Counted from the first letter of the stretch, positions 25,274-34,456 are shown. The stretch is DNA of 64,000 nt from Paraburkholderia sp. CNPSo 3274 (GCF_024206475.1 NZ_JAMBPR010000004.1:124001-188000); one strand, 5' to 3'. Program-made: numbers and translations. The notes: generated from the letters alone by a model not told the origin.

Positions 25274-26591
25274 TTAGCCGTGGCGCAAGCAGAAACGCGA
25301 GACGGGCACCGCGGCGAGCGTGGGCGTCGCGTTCGCATGTAGCCGCATCATCAACTCGACGAAGCTGGCAAGACTCGCCGTGCGCAATGGGTGCCACGTG
25401 ACCTGGTGCCGTTCGCACACGCGCTTGAGCGTGCTCATCGAATCGTGGTCGATACAGCCCACGGGAAACACCGCGAGATCCGCGTTTGCGAGCGCTGCGG
25501 CGAGCAGGCCCTTGCGATCCTCCGCGCCGCCGTCATGCACGGTCAGCTCGCCCCCTGCCGACTCCACCCAGCGCCTGAGCGCGTGATTCGAACCCGGCCT
25601 GCCACCCACGTAGACGATGCGGCGGCCCTTGAGCGCACCCTCGGGAAGCGCGCGTTGGGCCTGCGGGTCTTCGTACGCTTGCGTTGTCTGCTCCATTGCG
25701 TGGACTTCGGCGCGCAAGGCGTCGATCAGCGTGTGGGCTTCGTCGAGCTGCGCGCAGCGTGTGGAGCGCAGCGGCATCGGCATTCGCGCGCTGCTCGGCG
25801 ATTTCGCGGCGGCTCGTGTGCAGCGCGACCCGCGCGTCGCGTGCCGCGAGCGCTTCCTGCAGCGCTTCGAGCTGCGCGTGCTGCGACGTTGTCTCGCGCT
25901 GCGCCGCCAGCTGCGCGGTTTGCGCATCGAGGGCATTGCGCGCTGCGTCGCGCTCACGGCTCATCTCGTGCAAGCGTGCCTGCTGGCGCTCGATCCTGGT
26001 CTGGAGTTCGGCGTTTTCCGCTTCCAGCGCTACGAGGCGGCGCAAGTCGGCGCGATTGGCCGCGCCAACCAGGTGCGAGAGCATGTGCAGCTCGCCGAAC
26101 GCGGCCTGGCGCACTTCCATCGTCGTGGCCGGATGCGTCATCACCGCCCAGTACGCGGGCGGGATGTCGCCGTTCGCGAGCGATTCGTTCCAGAGCGCGA
26201 GCACGGCTCGCGTGTCGCGCGCGCTGGCGAAACGGCGCACCGCGCCTGCGTAGCGCGTGTCGAGGGCTTTGTGCAGTGCCTTGCCGCCCGCGCCGCCTTC
26301 TATTGCCAGCTCGACCGCGGCGTGATGGATCTCGAGATCGCTCGCGCGCTGGGCGTCGAGCCTGGTGAATTTCGGAACGAGCTTGCGCAGTTCGTGCGTG
26401 CTCAGGCAGGTGCCGATGATGGAGCAGTGCAGATGGGCGTCGAGTTCGACAAGGCGCGTGCGCTGCCGCGCGCGGGCGAGTTCGGCCTGCGAAGGGCCGC
26501 AGCAGTCTGCGCTTGCCAGGACGCGCAGCGGGGTTTCTTCGGCAGATGTGCCGCCCGGCGTACGGGCGAGGCGGAACGGCGGTGCGTGCAT
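25274..26591 (-). pseudogene. DUF2325 protein gene with a frameshift
   Basis: Two overlapping frames make one recognisable protein. The first (from ATG 26591) gives helical N-terminal sequence and a coiled coil (about residues 185-280). The second frame gives the DUF2325 domain, with RRIVYVGGRPGSNHALRRWV, HDGGAEDR and PVGCIDHDSM. The reading frame shifts by +1 between about 25740 and 25790, near ACACGCTGCGCGCAGCTCG. The intact protein would have about 440 residues. This may be a real mutation, a sequencing error or, less likely, programmed frameshifting. Confidence 0.78.
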
Positions 26592-26944
26592 GATGACCTC
26601 TGATCCACTGCGGAACGCGGGCTGTGCATGGGCGCGTGCGGCGACTGTGCCTCGACCCGGCTGGGCGCCCCCGGCTGGGCGCCCCCGGCTAGGCGCCCCC
26701 GGCTAGGCGCCCCCGGCTGGCCGCGCGCCGACAGCGCAATATACCACGGAATATATCGAAGGCCGGATGGCGGCCAGGACGCGGTTCAGGCAGCGGGTTC
26801 GCGCACGAGCGTCGTTGCGAGCGCATGAATCGTGCGGTGCCATGATCCGGTGGCGCGACGTCGCATGAACTAAAATTGCCGCTTTGCGCCTCGCTCGTTG
26901 CTGGTTGCGCACGCACCCGACTCTTCGCTTTTTCCCGCTGTTCA
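26592..26944. other. intergenic region with a tandem repeat
   Basis: A 353-bp gap. It contains a GC-rich 14-bp tandem repeat (26656-26725) and otherwise unremarkable sequence leading to the MFS gene. It is the divergent promoter region between the DUF2325 and MFS genes. Confidence 0.5.
26656..26725. repeat. 14-bp tandem repeat, about 4.7 copies
   Basis: The unit CCCGGCTGGGCGCC repeats at 26656, 26670, 26684, 26698 and 26712. Copies three and four carry a GGCTAGG variant and the last is partly diverged. It is non-coding and likely to vary in copy number between strains. Confidence 0.85.
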
Positions 26945-28213
26945 ATGACCACACCTTCTCCGGAGGCGGCGTCCGACGACCCGCCCAGTCTTTCGCGCAA
27001 TCGCGGTTTCCAGCGCTTCTATGGCGCGCGTGTGCTGTCGTCGCTCGCGTTTCAGATGCTCGCCGTCGCCATGGGCTGGCACATCTACGCGCTCACGCAT
27101 AGCGCGTTCGCGCTCGGTCTTGTCGGCCTGGCGCAGTTCCTGCCGATGTTCTGCCTCACGCTCGTTGTCGGCCACGTGGCGGACCGCTACGACCGCAGAC
27201 GCATCGCATCCGTCTGCCAGCTCATCGAATGCGCCGCCGCGCTGACCTTCGCGGCCGGCACGCTCGGCGGCTGGCTGAGCGCGCCGCTCATCTATGCGCT
27301 CGCTGCGTGCGTGGGAGCGGCGCGCGCGTTCGAGTCGCCCGCCATTTCGTCCTTGCTGCCGGGCGTCGTGCCGCGCTCGCAGCTGCCGAATGCGACCGCG
27401 TGGTCGACCTCGGCGAACCAGACCGCGAACATCGTCGGACCGGCGCTGGGCGGCCTGCTGTACGGCATCGGCGCAACGCCGGCCTACGCGGCCTGCTCGC
27501 TCGCGTTCGCGGCGGCGGCCACGCTCTCGGGCACGATCCCGTTGCGCGCCAAACCGCCCGCGCGGGCGCCCGTCACGCTCGAATCGGTATTCTCGGGCAT
27601 CGCGTTCATCCGTTCGCAGCCCGTCATTCTCGGCGCGTTGTCGCTCGATCTGTTCGCGGTGCTGTTCGGCGGCGCGACGGCACTCTTGCCCGTATTCGCC
27701 CGCGACATCCTGGACGCCGGGCCCATCGCGCTCGGTCTCTTGCGCTCGGCGACGGCCGCGGGCGCGCTGGCGGGCTCGATCTGGCTCGCGCACTTTCCGC
27801 TGCGGCGCCGGCCGGGTCTCGCGATGTTCGGCGGGGTGATCGTGTTCGGCTGCGCGACGATCGCGTTCGGGCTTTCGCACAATATCGTCGTGTCGCTGAT
27901 GGCGCTGGCGGTGCTGGGCGCTTCGGACGTGGTGAGCGTGGTCGTGCGCACGTCGCTCGTGCAACTGCGCACGCCCGACGAAACGCTCGGCCGCGTGAGC
28001 GCGGTCAATTCGCTTTTCATTGGCACGTCGAACCAGCTTGGTGAGTTCGAGTCGGGGCTCACGGCTGGCTGGTGGGGCGCGCCGTGCGCCGTGCTCGTGG
28101 GCGGCGTGGCGACGATCTGCGTCGCGCTGCTGTGGATGCGGCTCTTTCCGGCCCTGCGCGACACGCGCGCGCTCGAGCGCGAAGAGGCGCACGCCACCGC
28201 GAGCGCGAACTGA
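26945..28213 (+). CDS. MFS transporter (MFS_3 group, EntS-like)
   Basis: A 422-residue inner-membrane protein with about twelve hydrophobic segments. The loop between segments 2 and 3 reads GHVADRYDRRRI, the standard MFS motif. Overall pattern and the LLPGVVPRSQLPNATA segment match the EntS/MFS_3 group, which exports siderophores or drugs. The substrate is unknown. ATG 26945 is chosen because hydrophobic sequence follows within 30 residues; there is no clear ribosome site. Confidence 0.85.
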   Translation: MTTPSPEAASDDPPSLSRNRGFQRFYGARVLSSLAFQMLAVAMGWHIYALTHSAFALGLVGLAQFLPMFCLTLVVGHVADRYDRRRIASVCQLIECAAALTFAAGTLGGWLSAPLIYALAACVGAARAFESPAISSLLPGVVPRSQLPNATAWSTSANQTANIVGPALGGLLYGIGATPAYAACSLAFAAAATLSGTIPLRAKPPARAPVTLESVFSGIAFIRSQPVILGALSLDLFAVLFGGATALLPVFARDILDAGPIALGLLRSATAAGALAGSIWLAHFPLRRRPGLAMFGGVIVFGCATIAFGLSHNIVVSLMALAVLGASDVVSVVVRTSLVQLRTPDETLGRVSAVNSLFIGTSNQLGEFESGLTAGWWGAPCAVLVGGVATICVALLWMRLFPALRDTRALEREEAHATASAN

Positions 28214-28370
28214 TCGCGCGCGGCAGCCTGCGGCGCCCCGTCCTGCTGATGCCGTGCGCGGGGTTTGCCGTTATCCTTTCTCCAGGGACCGCTCGCAGCA
28301 GCGGACCACCGTTTCTCTCATTCACCCGTCAAGTCATGCATCCATCGACCATCGCCCCGAGGAGCGCCGC

Positions 28371-28829
28371 ATGCGCGTAGGCCGCCCCGTCAAGGCGCTG
28401 CCGCAGCCGCTGTGCGACTACTGCGGCGCGAAAGCGGTGCTCGCGCGCTTCGCCGACGACGCCTACCCGTATCGCGACGATCACGGCCCGCTATGGGTCT
28501 GCACGCCCTGTGAGGCCTGGATCGGCGTGCCTGCACGCAGCACGCGCAACGTGCCGCTCGGCCGGCTTGCCAACGCCGCCCTGCGCGACGCCAAGAGCCG
28601 CCTGCACGATGCGCTCGAACCGCTAGTGGCCGCGAAGATGCGGCGCGACAAAGTCAACGCCTTTGAGGCGCGCGGCAAGGCCATCCGCTGGCTGGGGGAG
28701 GAACTGGGCTTCGACCTGCCCAATCCGTCGATCCACCTCCTGAGCTTCGAGCAGTGCGAGCAGGCCATCGCCCACATCGAGGCGTTCATGGCCGCGCGGC
28801 GCGCAGAGGGCGGGGGCGAACCGCGCTGA
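28371..28829 (+). CDS. zinc-finger DUF3268 protein
   Basis: A 152-residue protein with an N-terminal zinc finger: CDYCG near residue 15, and VCTPCEAWIG near 43. It matches the DUF3268 zinc-finger family found in proteobacteria and phages. The rest is helical, with AFEARGKAIRWLGEELG and an SFEQCEQAI segment typical of small DNA-associated proteins. GAGGAG precedes ATG 28371. The molecular role is unknown. Confidence 0.8.
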   Translation: MRVGRPVKALPQPLCDYCGAKAVLARFADDAYPYRDDHGPLWVCTPCEAWIGVPARSTRNVPLGRLANAALRDAKSRLHDALEPLVAAKMRRDKVNAFEARGKAIRWLGEELGFDLPNPSIHLLSFEQCEQAIAHIEAFMAARRAEGGGEPR

Positions 28830-28988
28830 GGCGGCCGCCGACCGGCCACGGCCAGCCGGTTGCCCGCCCCGCCAGGCGATGCGCGGCGCATGTCTGTCAC
28901 TGATCGTTACATTCGATTTGAGGGTCGACGCTTAACCTTCGGCGCGGCGTGCCGTTATTGCACGGAACAGACTCTTACTTGCCCTTCC

Positions 28989-29450
28989 ATGGCCAGGACC
29001 ATCCCTTTTCCGCAGCGCTCGCAAACCGGTCGCCCCCGACGCAGCAAGTCGATGCTGCTGCCGATCCCGCACGCGGTCGCCAACGAACTCGCGCTGCAGG
29101 TGCATCTCGCGCTCGCCGCGCTCCGCCGCGGCGGCACTGGCGACGACGCGCGCGCCTTGCTCCATGCTCACGTGCTCACGCAATCGATTGCGGAGGCCGG
29201 ATATGGCGTGCTCGAACCGGAAAAGGTGCGAGCGGCCGATGCCGTGCTGATCGCCTGCTTCGAGCGCGGCAACACGGGCGGCGGCTGGCAGCTGGACGAA
29301 GCGGGCTTCGAGGCGGTGGCGCAGCTAGTGAATGCATACGACCGACAGCTGCAAAGCGCGCCGCTGTGGGCGCTGACCGAAGCAAGCGAGCGGCTCGAGC
29401 GTATGGGCGCCGGCGAAACCAGCCAGCAGGCATTGCGCAAGAGCGCGTGA
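28989..29450 (+). CDS. Fis-like helical regulator (tentative)
   Basis: A 153-residue protein. The start MARTIPFPQRSQTGRPRRSK is a basic tail. The helical core (LALQVHLALAALRRG, then HVLTQSIAEAGYGVLE) resembles Burkholderia proteins that are annotated, on thin evidence, as Fis-type regulators. I do not see a clear helix-turn-helix. ATG 28989 is used; the frame extends upstream without matching sequence. Confidence 0.55.
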   Translation: MARTIPFPQRSQTGRPRRSKSMLLPIPHAVANELALQVHLALAALRRGGTGDDARALLHAHVLTQSIAEAGYGVLEPEKVRAADAVLIACFERGNTGGGWQLDEAGFEAVAQLVNAYDRQLQSAPLWALTEASERLERMGAGETSQQALRKSA

Positions 29451-29609
29451 CGCGAGGGACGCCGGGTACGCACCTTGCTGCGAGGTTTGATAACCGTTGT
29501 CGCACAGAGGCAGTGGATAGCAAGCCGTATGGCGAAGTGAACGGACGCCGGCCACCAGCGGGCGCTGTGGCGACATTGGCACGAGATTTGACGCGGGACG
29601 CGAATCGTG

Positions 29610-29639
29610 TTGACTTCGGACAGGTGGCGCGCCTAAAAT
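29610..29639 (+). promoter_or_regulatory. candidate promoter of the transporter leader
   Basis: TTGACT (29610-29615) and TAAAAT (29634-29639) are separated by 18 bp. The start point would be near 29646, followed by a GGGGCTGACGCC segment. No closer promoter to the permease gene is as good. Confidence 0.5.
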
Positions 29640-30044
29640 TCGCCCGTCTTAACAAAAGGGGCTGACGCCTTGGACAGTAGCAGTTGTCGATCTTCGAATA
29701 GTTTCGCTGCCTGACCGGCAGGACGTCCGCGCTCCCTTTCTTTCAGCCGCCGTCTTGCCAGCCAGGCAGATGGTGCGCGTCCAGCAGTAAATCTTCGTGC
29801 ACTCTTGAATAGCGTCGACCGACGCCGCAGCGCCTTGACCGTATCGAGCGCCGCGGATGGCCGACATCGCGCCGTAAGCCCGCCCTGATCGACGCGCGCT
29901 TGCGGCACGGTTCGTTCGTTGCGCCCTGAGCGCGACGCGCGGATCGACACATGCGCGCCTTGAGGCCCTTGAAGCCGCTTCGCGTTCGAGCCGCCGGCTC
30001 GATGCAAGCCCCGGGGTCAGCCGCCGTGACGATAAGGAGTTCCG

Positions 30045-30131
30045 ATGTCTGACAGTGACAGTTATCCGTTATGCCGCTTCCTTTTGCATTGCACTGAGGA
30101 AAGCGGGCAGACGCGAGCCGCCACGCGCTGA
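30045..30131 (+). CDS. small leader ORF 1 (28 residues)
   Basis: ATG 30045 is preceded by AAGGAG at 6 bases, a strong ribosome site. The peptide starts MSDSDSYPLCRFLLHC and ends in a basic stretch. Its position in a long leader suggests a regulatory peptide; its sequence matches no leader peptide I know. Confidence 0.4.
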   Translation: MSDSDSYPLCRFLLHCTEESGQTRAATR

Positions 30132-30200
30132 AGAAAGCGCTCTGCCGGGTCTGCTGGCTTTCCTCCCCAACGCGTCCCCCGCGACGCCAGGAGAACCAGT

Positions 30201-30371
30201 ATGAACTTCGGCCTTCTTTTGCCGCATCTGCCGCAACTGCAGCCAACGCAGCACACCCTCCATCCCGATGTGATCGGCGCGCGTGAGCGCGCGAGCGCTC
30301 CGACGCCCTGCCGGGAATCGCGACTCGCCGCGCGCTGGCGAGACCTGCGAGCGCGCGTGTTTCGGGTCTGA
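30201..30371 (+). CDS. small leader ORF 2 (56 residues)
   Basis: ATG 30201 follows CCAGGAG at a normal distance. The peptide starts MNFGLLLPHLPQLQPTQ and has five Pro in its first 22 residues, then a basic C-terminus. Proline-rich leader peptides elsewhere stall ribosomes to sense conditions; that link is inference. Confidence 0.4.
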   Translation: MNFGLLLPHLPQLQPTQHTLHPDVIGARERASAPTPCRESRLAARWRDLRARVFRV

Positions 30372-30476
30372 ATCAGACAAGCTGTAACGGATCTCCGCGC
30401 GTACGCCCAGCCGACCCGGCCGGCCGTACGCGCCGCGCGAGGGATTCGCGCAATAACCAATCGCCGGTGCTTCGAC

Positions 30477-30578
30477 ATGAACCAGTTCAACCACACATTG
30501 CGAACGACCCGCCGCGCAGCGCGCGCCTGCGCCGGCGTGCTCATGCCCACGCCTGTACTCGCTAACGGAGGCCGCTAA
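30477..30578 (+). CDS. small leader ORF 3 (33 residues), coupled to the permease
   Basis: The frame begins MNQFNHTLRTTRRAARAC and stops with TAA at 30576-30578, which overlaps the ATG of the permease (TAATG). The ribosome site for this ORF is weak. The overlap implies that translation of ORF 3 affects initiation of the permease gene. Confidence 0.35.
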   Translation: MNQFNHTLRTTRRAARACAGVLMPTPVLANGGR

Positions 30579-32326
30579 TGGAGTTCAGCTTCAACCTGAA
30601 CCGCACGGCCAACGCCTCGGCGTGGCGCGTGCTGCCGAACCGCTGGGACTTCGTGGCGTTCCCGCTGATGATCGGCCTGATCGCGATGGCGGCCGTCGGC
30701 TTTCACGAAACGATGGCGCCCATCGCGACGTTGAAGGCGCAGCCCATCTCGCTCGATCCCGCGAACCTGCCCGAGTACGCCATGCGCACCACGCTGCGCA
30801 TGCTCGCGGCAATGGTGGCGTCGCTCACCTTCACGCTCGTGTACGGCACGCTCGCGGCGAAGAGCCGCCGCGCGGGCCAGGTCCTCGTGCCGATTCTCGA
30901 CATCCTGCAGTCGGTGCCGGTGCTTGGGTACATCTCGTTCACGGTCACGTTCTTTCTCGCGCTCTTTCCTTCGCGCGTGCTCGGGGCTGAGCTCGCGGCG
31001 ATCTTCGCGATCTTCACGAGCCAGGCCTGGAACATGACCTTCAGCTTCTACCAGTCGCTGCGCACGGTGCCGCGTGATCTGGACGAGGTCTCGCGAGGTT
31101 TCCACCTCACGGGCTGGCAGCGCTTCTGGAAGCTCGAAGTGCCGTTCTCGATGCCGGGCCTCATCTGGAACATGATGATGTCGATGTCGGGCGGCTGGTT
31201 CTTCGTGGTGGCCTCCGAAGCGATCACGGTGGGCAACAATACGATCACGCTGCCGGGTGTTGGCGCGTATCTGGCCCAGGCGATCGCGGAAAAGAACCTG
31301 CACGCCGTGGGCTGGGTGATTCTCGCGATGATCGTGGTGATTCTCGCCTACGACCAGTTCCTGTTCCGCCCGCTCGTAGCGTGGGCCGACAAGTTCCGCA
31401 TGGAGAACACGAGTTCGGGCGACGCCCCGGAATCGTGGCTGCTCGACCTGATTCGCCGCACGCGCCTCATTCACCGTCTGCTCGTGCCGATGGGCTTCCT
31501 GCTCGCCACGCTCGCGCGCATTCCGTTGCGCGTGCAACTGCCGAAGTCGCTGCCCGTCGTCACCACGATGAGCAAGCGCTCGCGCATTGGCGATATCGTC
31601 TGGGCCGCGTTCGTGATCGCGCTGACCGTGTTCGTGGTGTGGCACGTGGTGGCCTATGTGCGCACGGGCGTGACGCTCGATGAAGTCTGGCACGTGTTCG
31701 TGCTCGGCCTCATCACGCTCTTTCGCGTGCTGCTCTTGATCGCCATCGCTTCGGTGATCTGGGTGCCGCTCGGCGTGCTGATCGGTCTGCGTCCGGCGCT
31801 CGCCGAGAAGGTCCAGCCGCTCGCGCAGTTCCTCGCCGCGTTCCCGGCGAACCTGCTGTTCCCTGTGTTCGTCATCGTGATCGTGCGCTTTCACCTGAAT
31901 CCGGACATCTGGCTCTCGCCGCTCATCGTGCTCGGCACGCAGTGGTACATCCTCTTCAACGTGATCGCGGGCGCAAGCTCGTATCCGAACGATTACAAGG
32001 AAGCGGCTACGAACTTCCGCATTCGCGGCTGGCAATGGTGGAAGAAGGCCATCCTGCCGGGCATTTTCCCGTACTACATCACGGGCGCGATCACGGCTTC
32101 CGGTGGCGCATGGAACGCGAGCATCGTCTCCGAGTTCGTGCAGTGGGGCGACACGAAAGTCGTCGCGCACGGCCTCGGCGCGTACATCGCACAAACGACC
32201 GCCGCCGGCGACTTCCCGAAGATCATTCTGGGCATCGCGATGATGTCCCTGTTCGTTACGTTGTTCAATCGCGTGCTCTGGCGTCCGCTGTACGCGTACG
32301 CCGAGTCCCGGCTGCGCCTCGATTGA
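30578..32326 (+). CDS. double permease of a NitT/TauT-type ABC transporter
   Basis: A 582-residue inner-membrane protein consisting of two fused permease units (about 15-275 and 340-575). Each has the binding-protein-dependent transport signature: DEVSRGFHLTGWQRFWKLEVP in the first half and KEAATNFRIRGWQWWKKAILPG in the second. The fusion supplies both membrane subunits, as in the nitrate/sulfonate/taurine class. The ATPase follows after 14 bp. No substrate-binding protein gene is adjacent, so the cargo is unknown. A GGAGG site is present near ATG 30578. Confidence 0.88.
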   Translation: MEFSFNLNRTANASAWRVLPNRWDFVAFPLMIGLIAMAAVGFHETMAPIATLKAQPISLDPANLPEYAMRTTLRMLAAMVASLTFTLVYGTLAAKSRRAGQVLVPILDILQSVPVLGYISFTVTFFLALFPSRVLGAELAAIFAIFTSQAWNMTFSFYQSLRTVPRDLDEVSRGFHLTGWQRFWKLEVPFSMPGLIWNMMMSMSGGWFFVVASEAITVGNNTITLPGVGAYLAQAIAEKNLHAVGWVILAMIVVILAYDQFLFRPLVAWADKFRMENTSSGDAPESWLLDLIRRTRLIHRLLVPMGFLLATLARIPLRVQLPKSLPVVTTMSKRSRIGDIVWAAFVIALTVFVVWHVVAYVRTGVTLDEVWHVFVLGLITLFRVLLLIAIASVIWVPLGVLIGLRPALAEKVQPLAQFLAAFPANLLFPVFVIVIVRFHLNPDIWLSPLIVLGTQWYILFNVIAGASSYPNDYKEAATNFRIRGWQWWKKAILPGIFPYYITGAITASGGAWNASIVSEFVQWGDTKVVAHGLGAYIAQTTAAGDFPKIILGIAMMSLFVTLFNRVLWRPLYAYAESRLRLD

Positions 32327-32340
32327 GATGGAGTGACATC

Positions 32341-33675
32341 ATGCTGAATCCGAAAATCGTCTCATCCGACCTGCTGCCGATGCGGCCCGCTCCCGGCCAG
32401 GAAGTGCTCGCCGTCAAGCATGTTTCGCGCGGCTTCGCGAAGAAAGAGGACGAGCGCCTCGTGCTCGACGACGTGAACCTCTCGCTGCACGAGGGCGAGA
32501 TCGTCGGCTTGCTGGGCCGTTCCGGCTCGGGCAAGTCCACGCTGCTGCGCATCATCTCCGGGCTCATCGAGCCGACCGAAGGCGAGGTGAACTGGCTCGG
32601 CAAGCCGCTCGAGGGGCCGGCCGAAGGCGTCTCGATGGTGTTCCAGACCTTCGCGCTGTTCCCGTGGCTCACCGTGCTGCAGAACGTGGAAGCGGGCCTC
32701 GAAGCGCAGGGCGTGGGCGCGCGCCAGCGCCGCGAGCGGGCGCTGGCGGCCATCGACCTGATCGGTCTGGACGGCTTCGAAAACGCGTATCCGCGTGAGC
32801 TTTCGGGCGGCATGCGCCAGCGCGTGGGCTTCGCGCGCGCGCTCGTGGTCGACCCGACGCTCCTGCTCATGGACGAGCCGTTCTCCGCGCTCGACGTGCT
32901 GACCGCAGAAACGCTGCGTACCGATTTGCTCGACCTGTGGACGCAAGGGCGTCTGCCGATCAAGTCCGTGCTGATCGTCACGCACAACATCGAGGAAGCG
33001 GTGTTCATGTGCGACCGCATTCTCGTCTTGTCGTCGAATCCGGGGCGCGTGTCGGCCGAGATCAAGGTGCCGTTCAAGCATCCGCGCAACCGGCTCGATC
33101 CGGCATTCCGCAAGCTCGTGGACGAAATCTACGCGAAGATGACGGCTCGCGAAGCCGCCGAGGCCACGCATCGCCGTCTCGAAGTGGGCAGCCGCCTGCC
33201 GGATGTGTCGACCAACATCATGGCGGGTCTGATCGAGACGCTGGCGGCCGCGCCATATCACGGCCGCGCCGACATGCCGGAAATTGCACGCTCGCTGCAC
33301 CTGGAAGTGGACGACCTGTTCCCGATCGTGGAAATGCTCCAGCAGCTCGGCTTTGCCGACGTGCGCGAAGGCGATGTGCTGCTCACGCCGCCCGCGCGCG
33401 TGTTTGCGGAGATGGGCACACAGGCGCGCAAGCTCATGTTCGCCGATCACTTGCTGCGCAACGTGCCGCTCGCGGCGCGGATCAAGAAGGTGCTCAACGA
33501 GCGGCCGGGCCATCGCGCGCCGCGCGTGCGCTTCGAGCAGGAGCTGGAGGACGTGCTTTCCGATGTCGACGCCGAAGAAACGCTCGATACCGTGATCGAG
33601 TGGGCGCGTTATGGCGAGGTCTTTTCGTACAACGACCAGTCGGAAATCTTCAGTTTCGAGGACGTCGAGGCGTAA
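32341..33675 (+). CDS. ABC transporter ATPase with C-terminal AAA-associated domain
   Basis: A 444-residue ATPase. The nucleotide-binding domain covers about 22-265: Walker A GRSGSGKST, Q-loop VFQTF, signature LSGGMRQR, Walker B LLLMDEP. A linker is followed by a C-terminal AAA-associated domain (about 295-435) that starts near NIMAGLIETLAAAPYHGRADMPEIA; this resembles a winged-helix-like regulatory module. Such domains occur on ATPases paired with the double permease. A GGAG site precedes ATG 32341. It ends at a strong terminator. Confidence 0.88.
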   Translation: MLNPKIVSSDLLPMRPAPGQEVLAVKHVSRGFAKKEDERLVLDDVNLSLHEGEIVGLLGRSGSGKSTLLRIISGLIEPTEGEVNWLGKPLEGPAEGVSMVFQTFALFPWLTVLQNVEAGLEAQGVGARQRRERALAAIDLIGLDGFENAYPRELSGGMRQRVGFARALVVDPTLLLMDEPFSALDVLTAETLRTDLLDLWTQGRLPIKSVLIVTHNIEEAVFMCDRILVLSSNPGRVSAEIKVPFKHPRNRLDPAFRKLVDEIYAKMTAREAAEATHRRLEVGSRLPDVSTNIMAGLIETLAAAPYHGRADMPEIARSLHLEVDDLFPIVEMLQQLGFADVREGDVLLTPPARVFAEMGTQARKLMFADHLLRNVPLAARIKKVLNERPGHRAPRVRFEQELEDVLSDVDAEETLDTVIEWARYGEVFSYNDQSEIFSFEDVEA

Positions 33676-33700
33676 GGCCTGCGTCCTTGCTAAAACAAAA

Positions 33701-33740
33701 ACGGGCGGCTAAGGTCTGAACCTCGCCGCCCGTTTTTTTT
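33701..33740. terminator. bidirectional Rho-independent terminator
   Basis: ACGGGCGGC (33701-33709) pairs with GCCGCCCGT (33725-33733), followed by eight T residues. An A-rich stretch precedes it, so it also works on the minus strand. It separates the transporter ATPase gene from the convergent FKBP gene. Confidence 0.9.
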
Positions 33741-33760
33741 GCCGGCAGAATCTGCTGGCC

Positions 33761-34159
33761 TTACTGCCCGATACCGATCAGCTCGATTTCGAACGTGAGG
33801 TCGCTGTTCGGCGGGATCGGGCCGACCGCGCGATCGCCATAAGCGGTCGCCGCCGGGCAGGTCAGCTTCGCCTTGCCGCCGACCTTCATCTTCTGCACCC
33901 CTTGCGTCCAGCACGGAATCACGCGATTGAGCGGGAAGGTCGCCGGGCCGCCGTGCTTGTCGGAGCTGTCGAATTCAGTGCCGTTCGCGAGCGTGCCGCG
34001 ATAGTTCACGCGCACGACGTCGGTGGCGGCGGGTTGCGGACCGGTGCCTTGCTTGATGTGTTCGACGACCACGCCAGACGGCAACTTCTCGATGGTGTTG
34101 GCGGCGAACGCGGTCGTTGCAACGGTGGCAGCGGCGACCAGGGCAATCAGTGATTTCAT
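33761..34159 (-). CDS. secreted FKBP-type peptidyl-prolyl isomerase
   Basis: A 132-residue protein with a signal peptide (LIALVAAATVATTAFA). The mature part is a single FKBP domain with VRVNYRGTLANGTEFDSS, the family signature, and PNSDLTFEIELIGI at the end. FKBP enzymes speed proline isomerisation during folding; this one acts in the periplasm. It carries a single Cys pair (CW and TCPA), unusual for the group. GAGG precedes ATG 34159. Confidence 0.9.
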   Translation of the reverse strand: MKSLIALVAAATVATTAFAANTIEKLPSGVVVEHIKQGTGPQPAATDVVRVNYRGTLANGTEFDSSDKHGGPATFPLNRVIPCWTQGVQKMKVGGKAKLTCPAATAYGDRAVGPIPPNSDLTFEIELIGIGQ

Positions 34160-34242
34160 GAGATGTCCTCGTTGAATGGCAAATCGATTATATCGGGAGC
34201 GTCGCCTGGGTCCTGGTTCATCGCCGAATATGACGGTGATGA

Positions 34243-34262
34243 AAAGGTGAGCTTCTTCGGGA
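34243..34262 (-). repeat. dispersed iteron copy
   Basis: AAAGGTGAGCTTCTTCGGGA on the plus strand, in the 297-bp gap between the FKBP gene and the channel gene. Confidence 0.7.
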
Positions 34263-34367
34263 CCCGCCGCGCCGCGCGTGCGGCGCACCGTGGCACCGAT
34301 CGCAGACCCTTGATTAGACGGAGAACTTTACCGTGCCAGCGTTGCGCCGCGACGTTGCTTGCGGCGT

Positions 34368-34387
34368 ATCGGTGAGCGTTTTCGGGA
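34368..34387 (-). repeat. dispersed iteron copy
   Basis: ATCGGTGAGCGTTTTCGGGA on the plus strand, 125 bp from the previous copy. It lies beyond the stop of the channel gene, so it is not in that gene's promoter. Confidence 0.72.
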
Positions 34388-34456
34388 GATGGATCGAGTG
34401 AGGCGAAGGGTGAGGCCGGCGCGCGTGAGCCGCGCACCGGCCAGGGTGTCGACGCA

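Larger units (their letters stand above)
29451..30577 (+). other. 1.1-kb leader region of the double-permease transporter operon
   Basis: This region holds no large gene. A promoter at 29610-29639 would give a leader of about 930 nt before the permease start at 30578. Within it are three short ORFs (30045-30131, 30201-30371, 30477-30578), two of them with good ribosome sites. The arrangement suggests leader peptides or a structured RNA that controls the transporter. Confidence 0.5.

Noticed and set aside
29640..30044. Possible yybP-ykoY-type manganese riboswitch in the transporter leader
   Set aside because: A GGGG-containing start is present but I could not find the two conserved loops of that class. 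A covariance-model search would decide.
30575..32194. 539-codon open frame on the minus strand
   Set aside because: It is antisense to the double permease, whose motifs are clear. The frame is charged low-complexity sequence.
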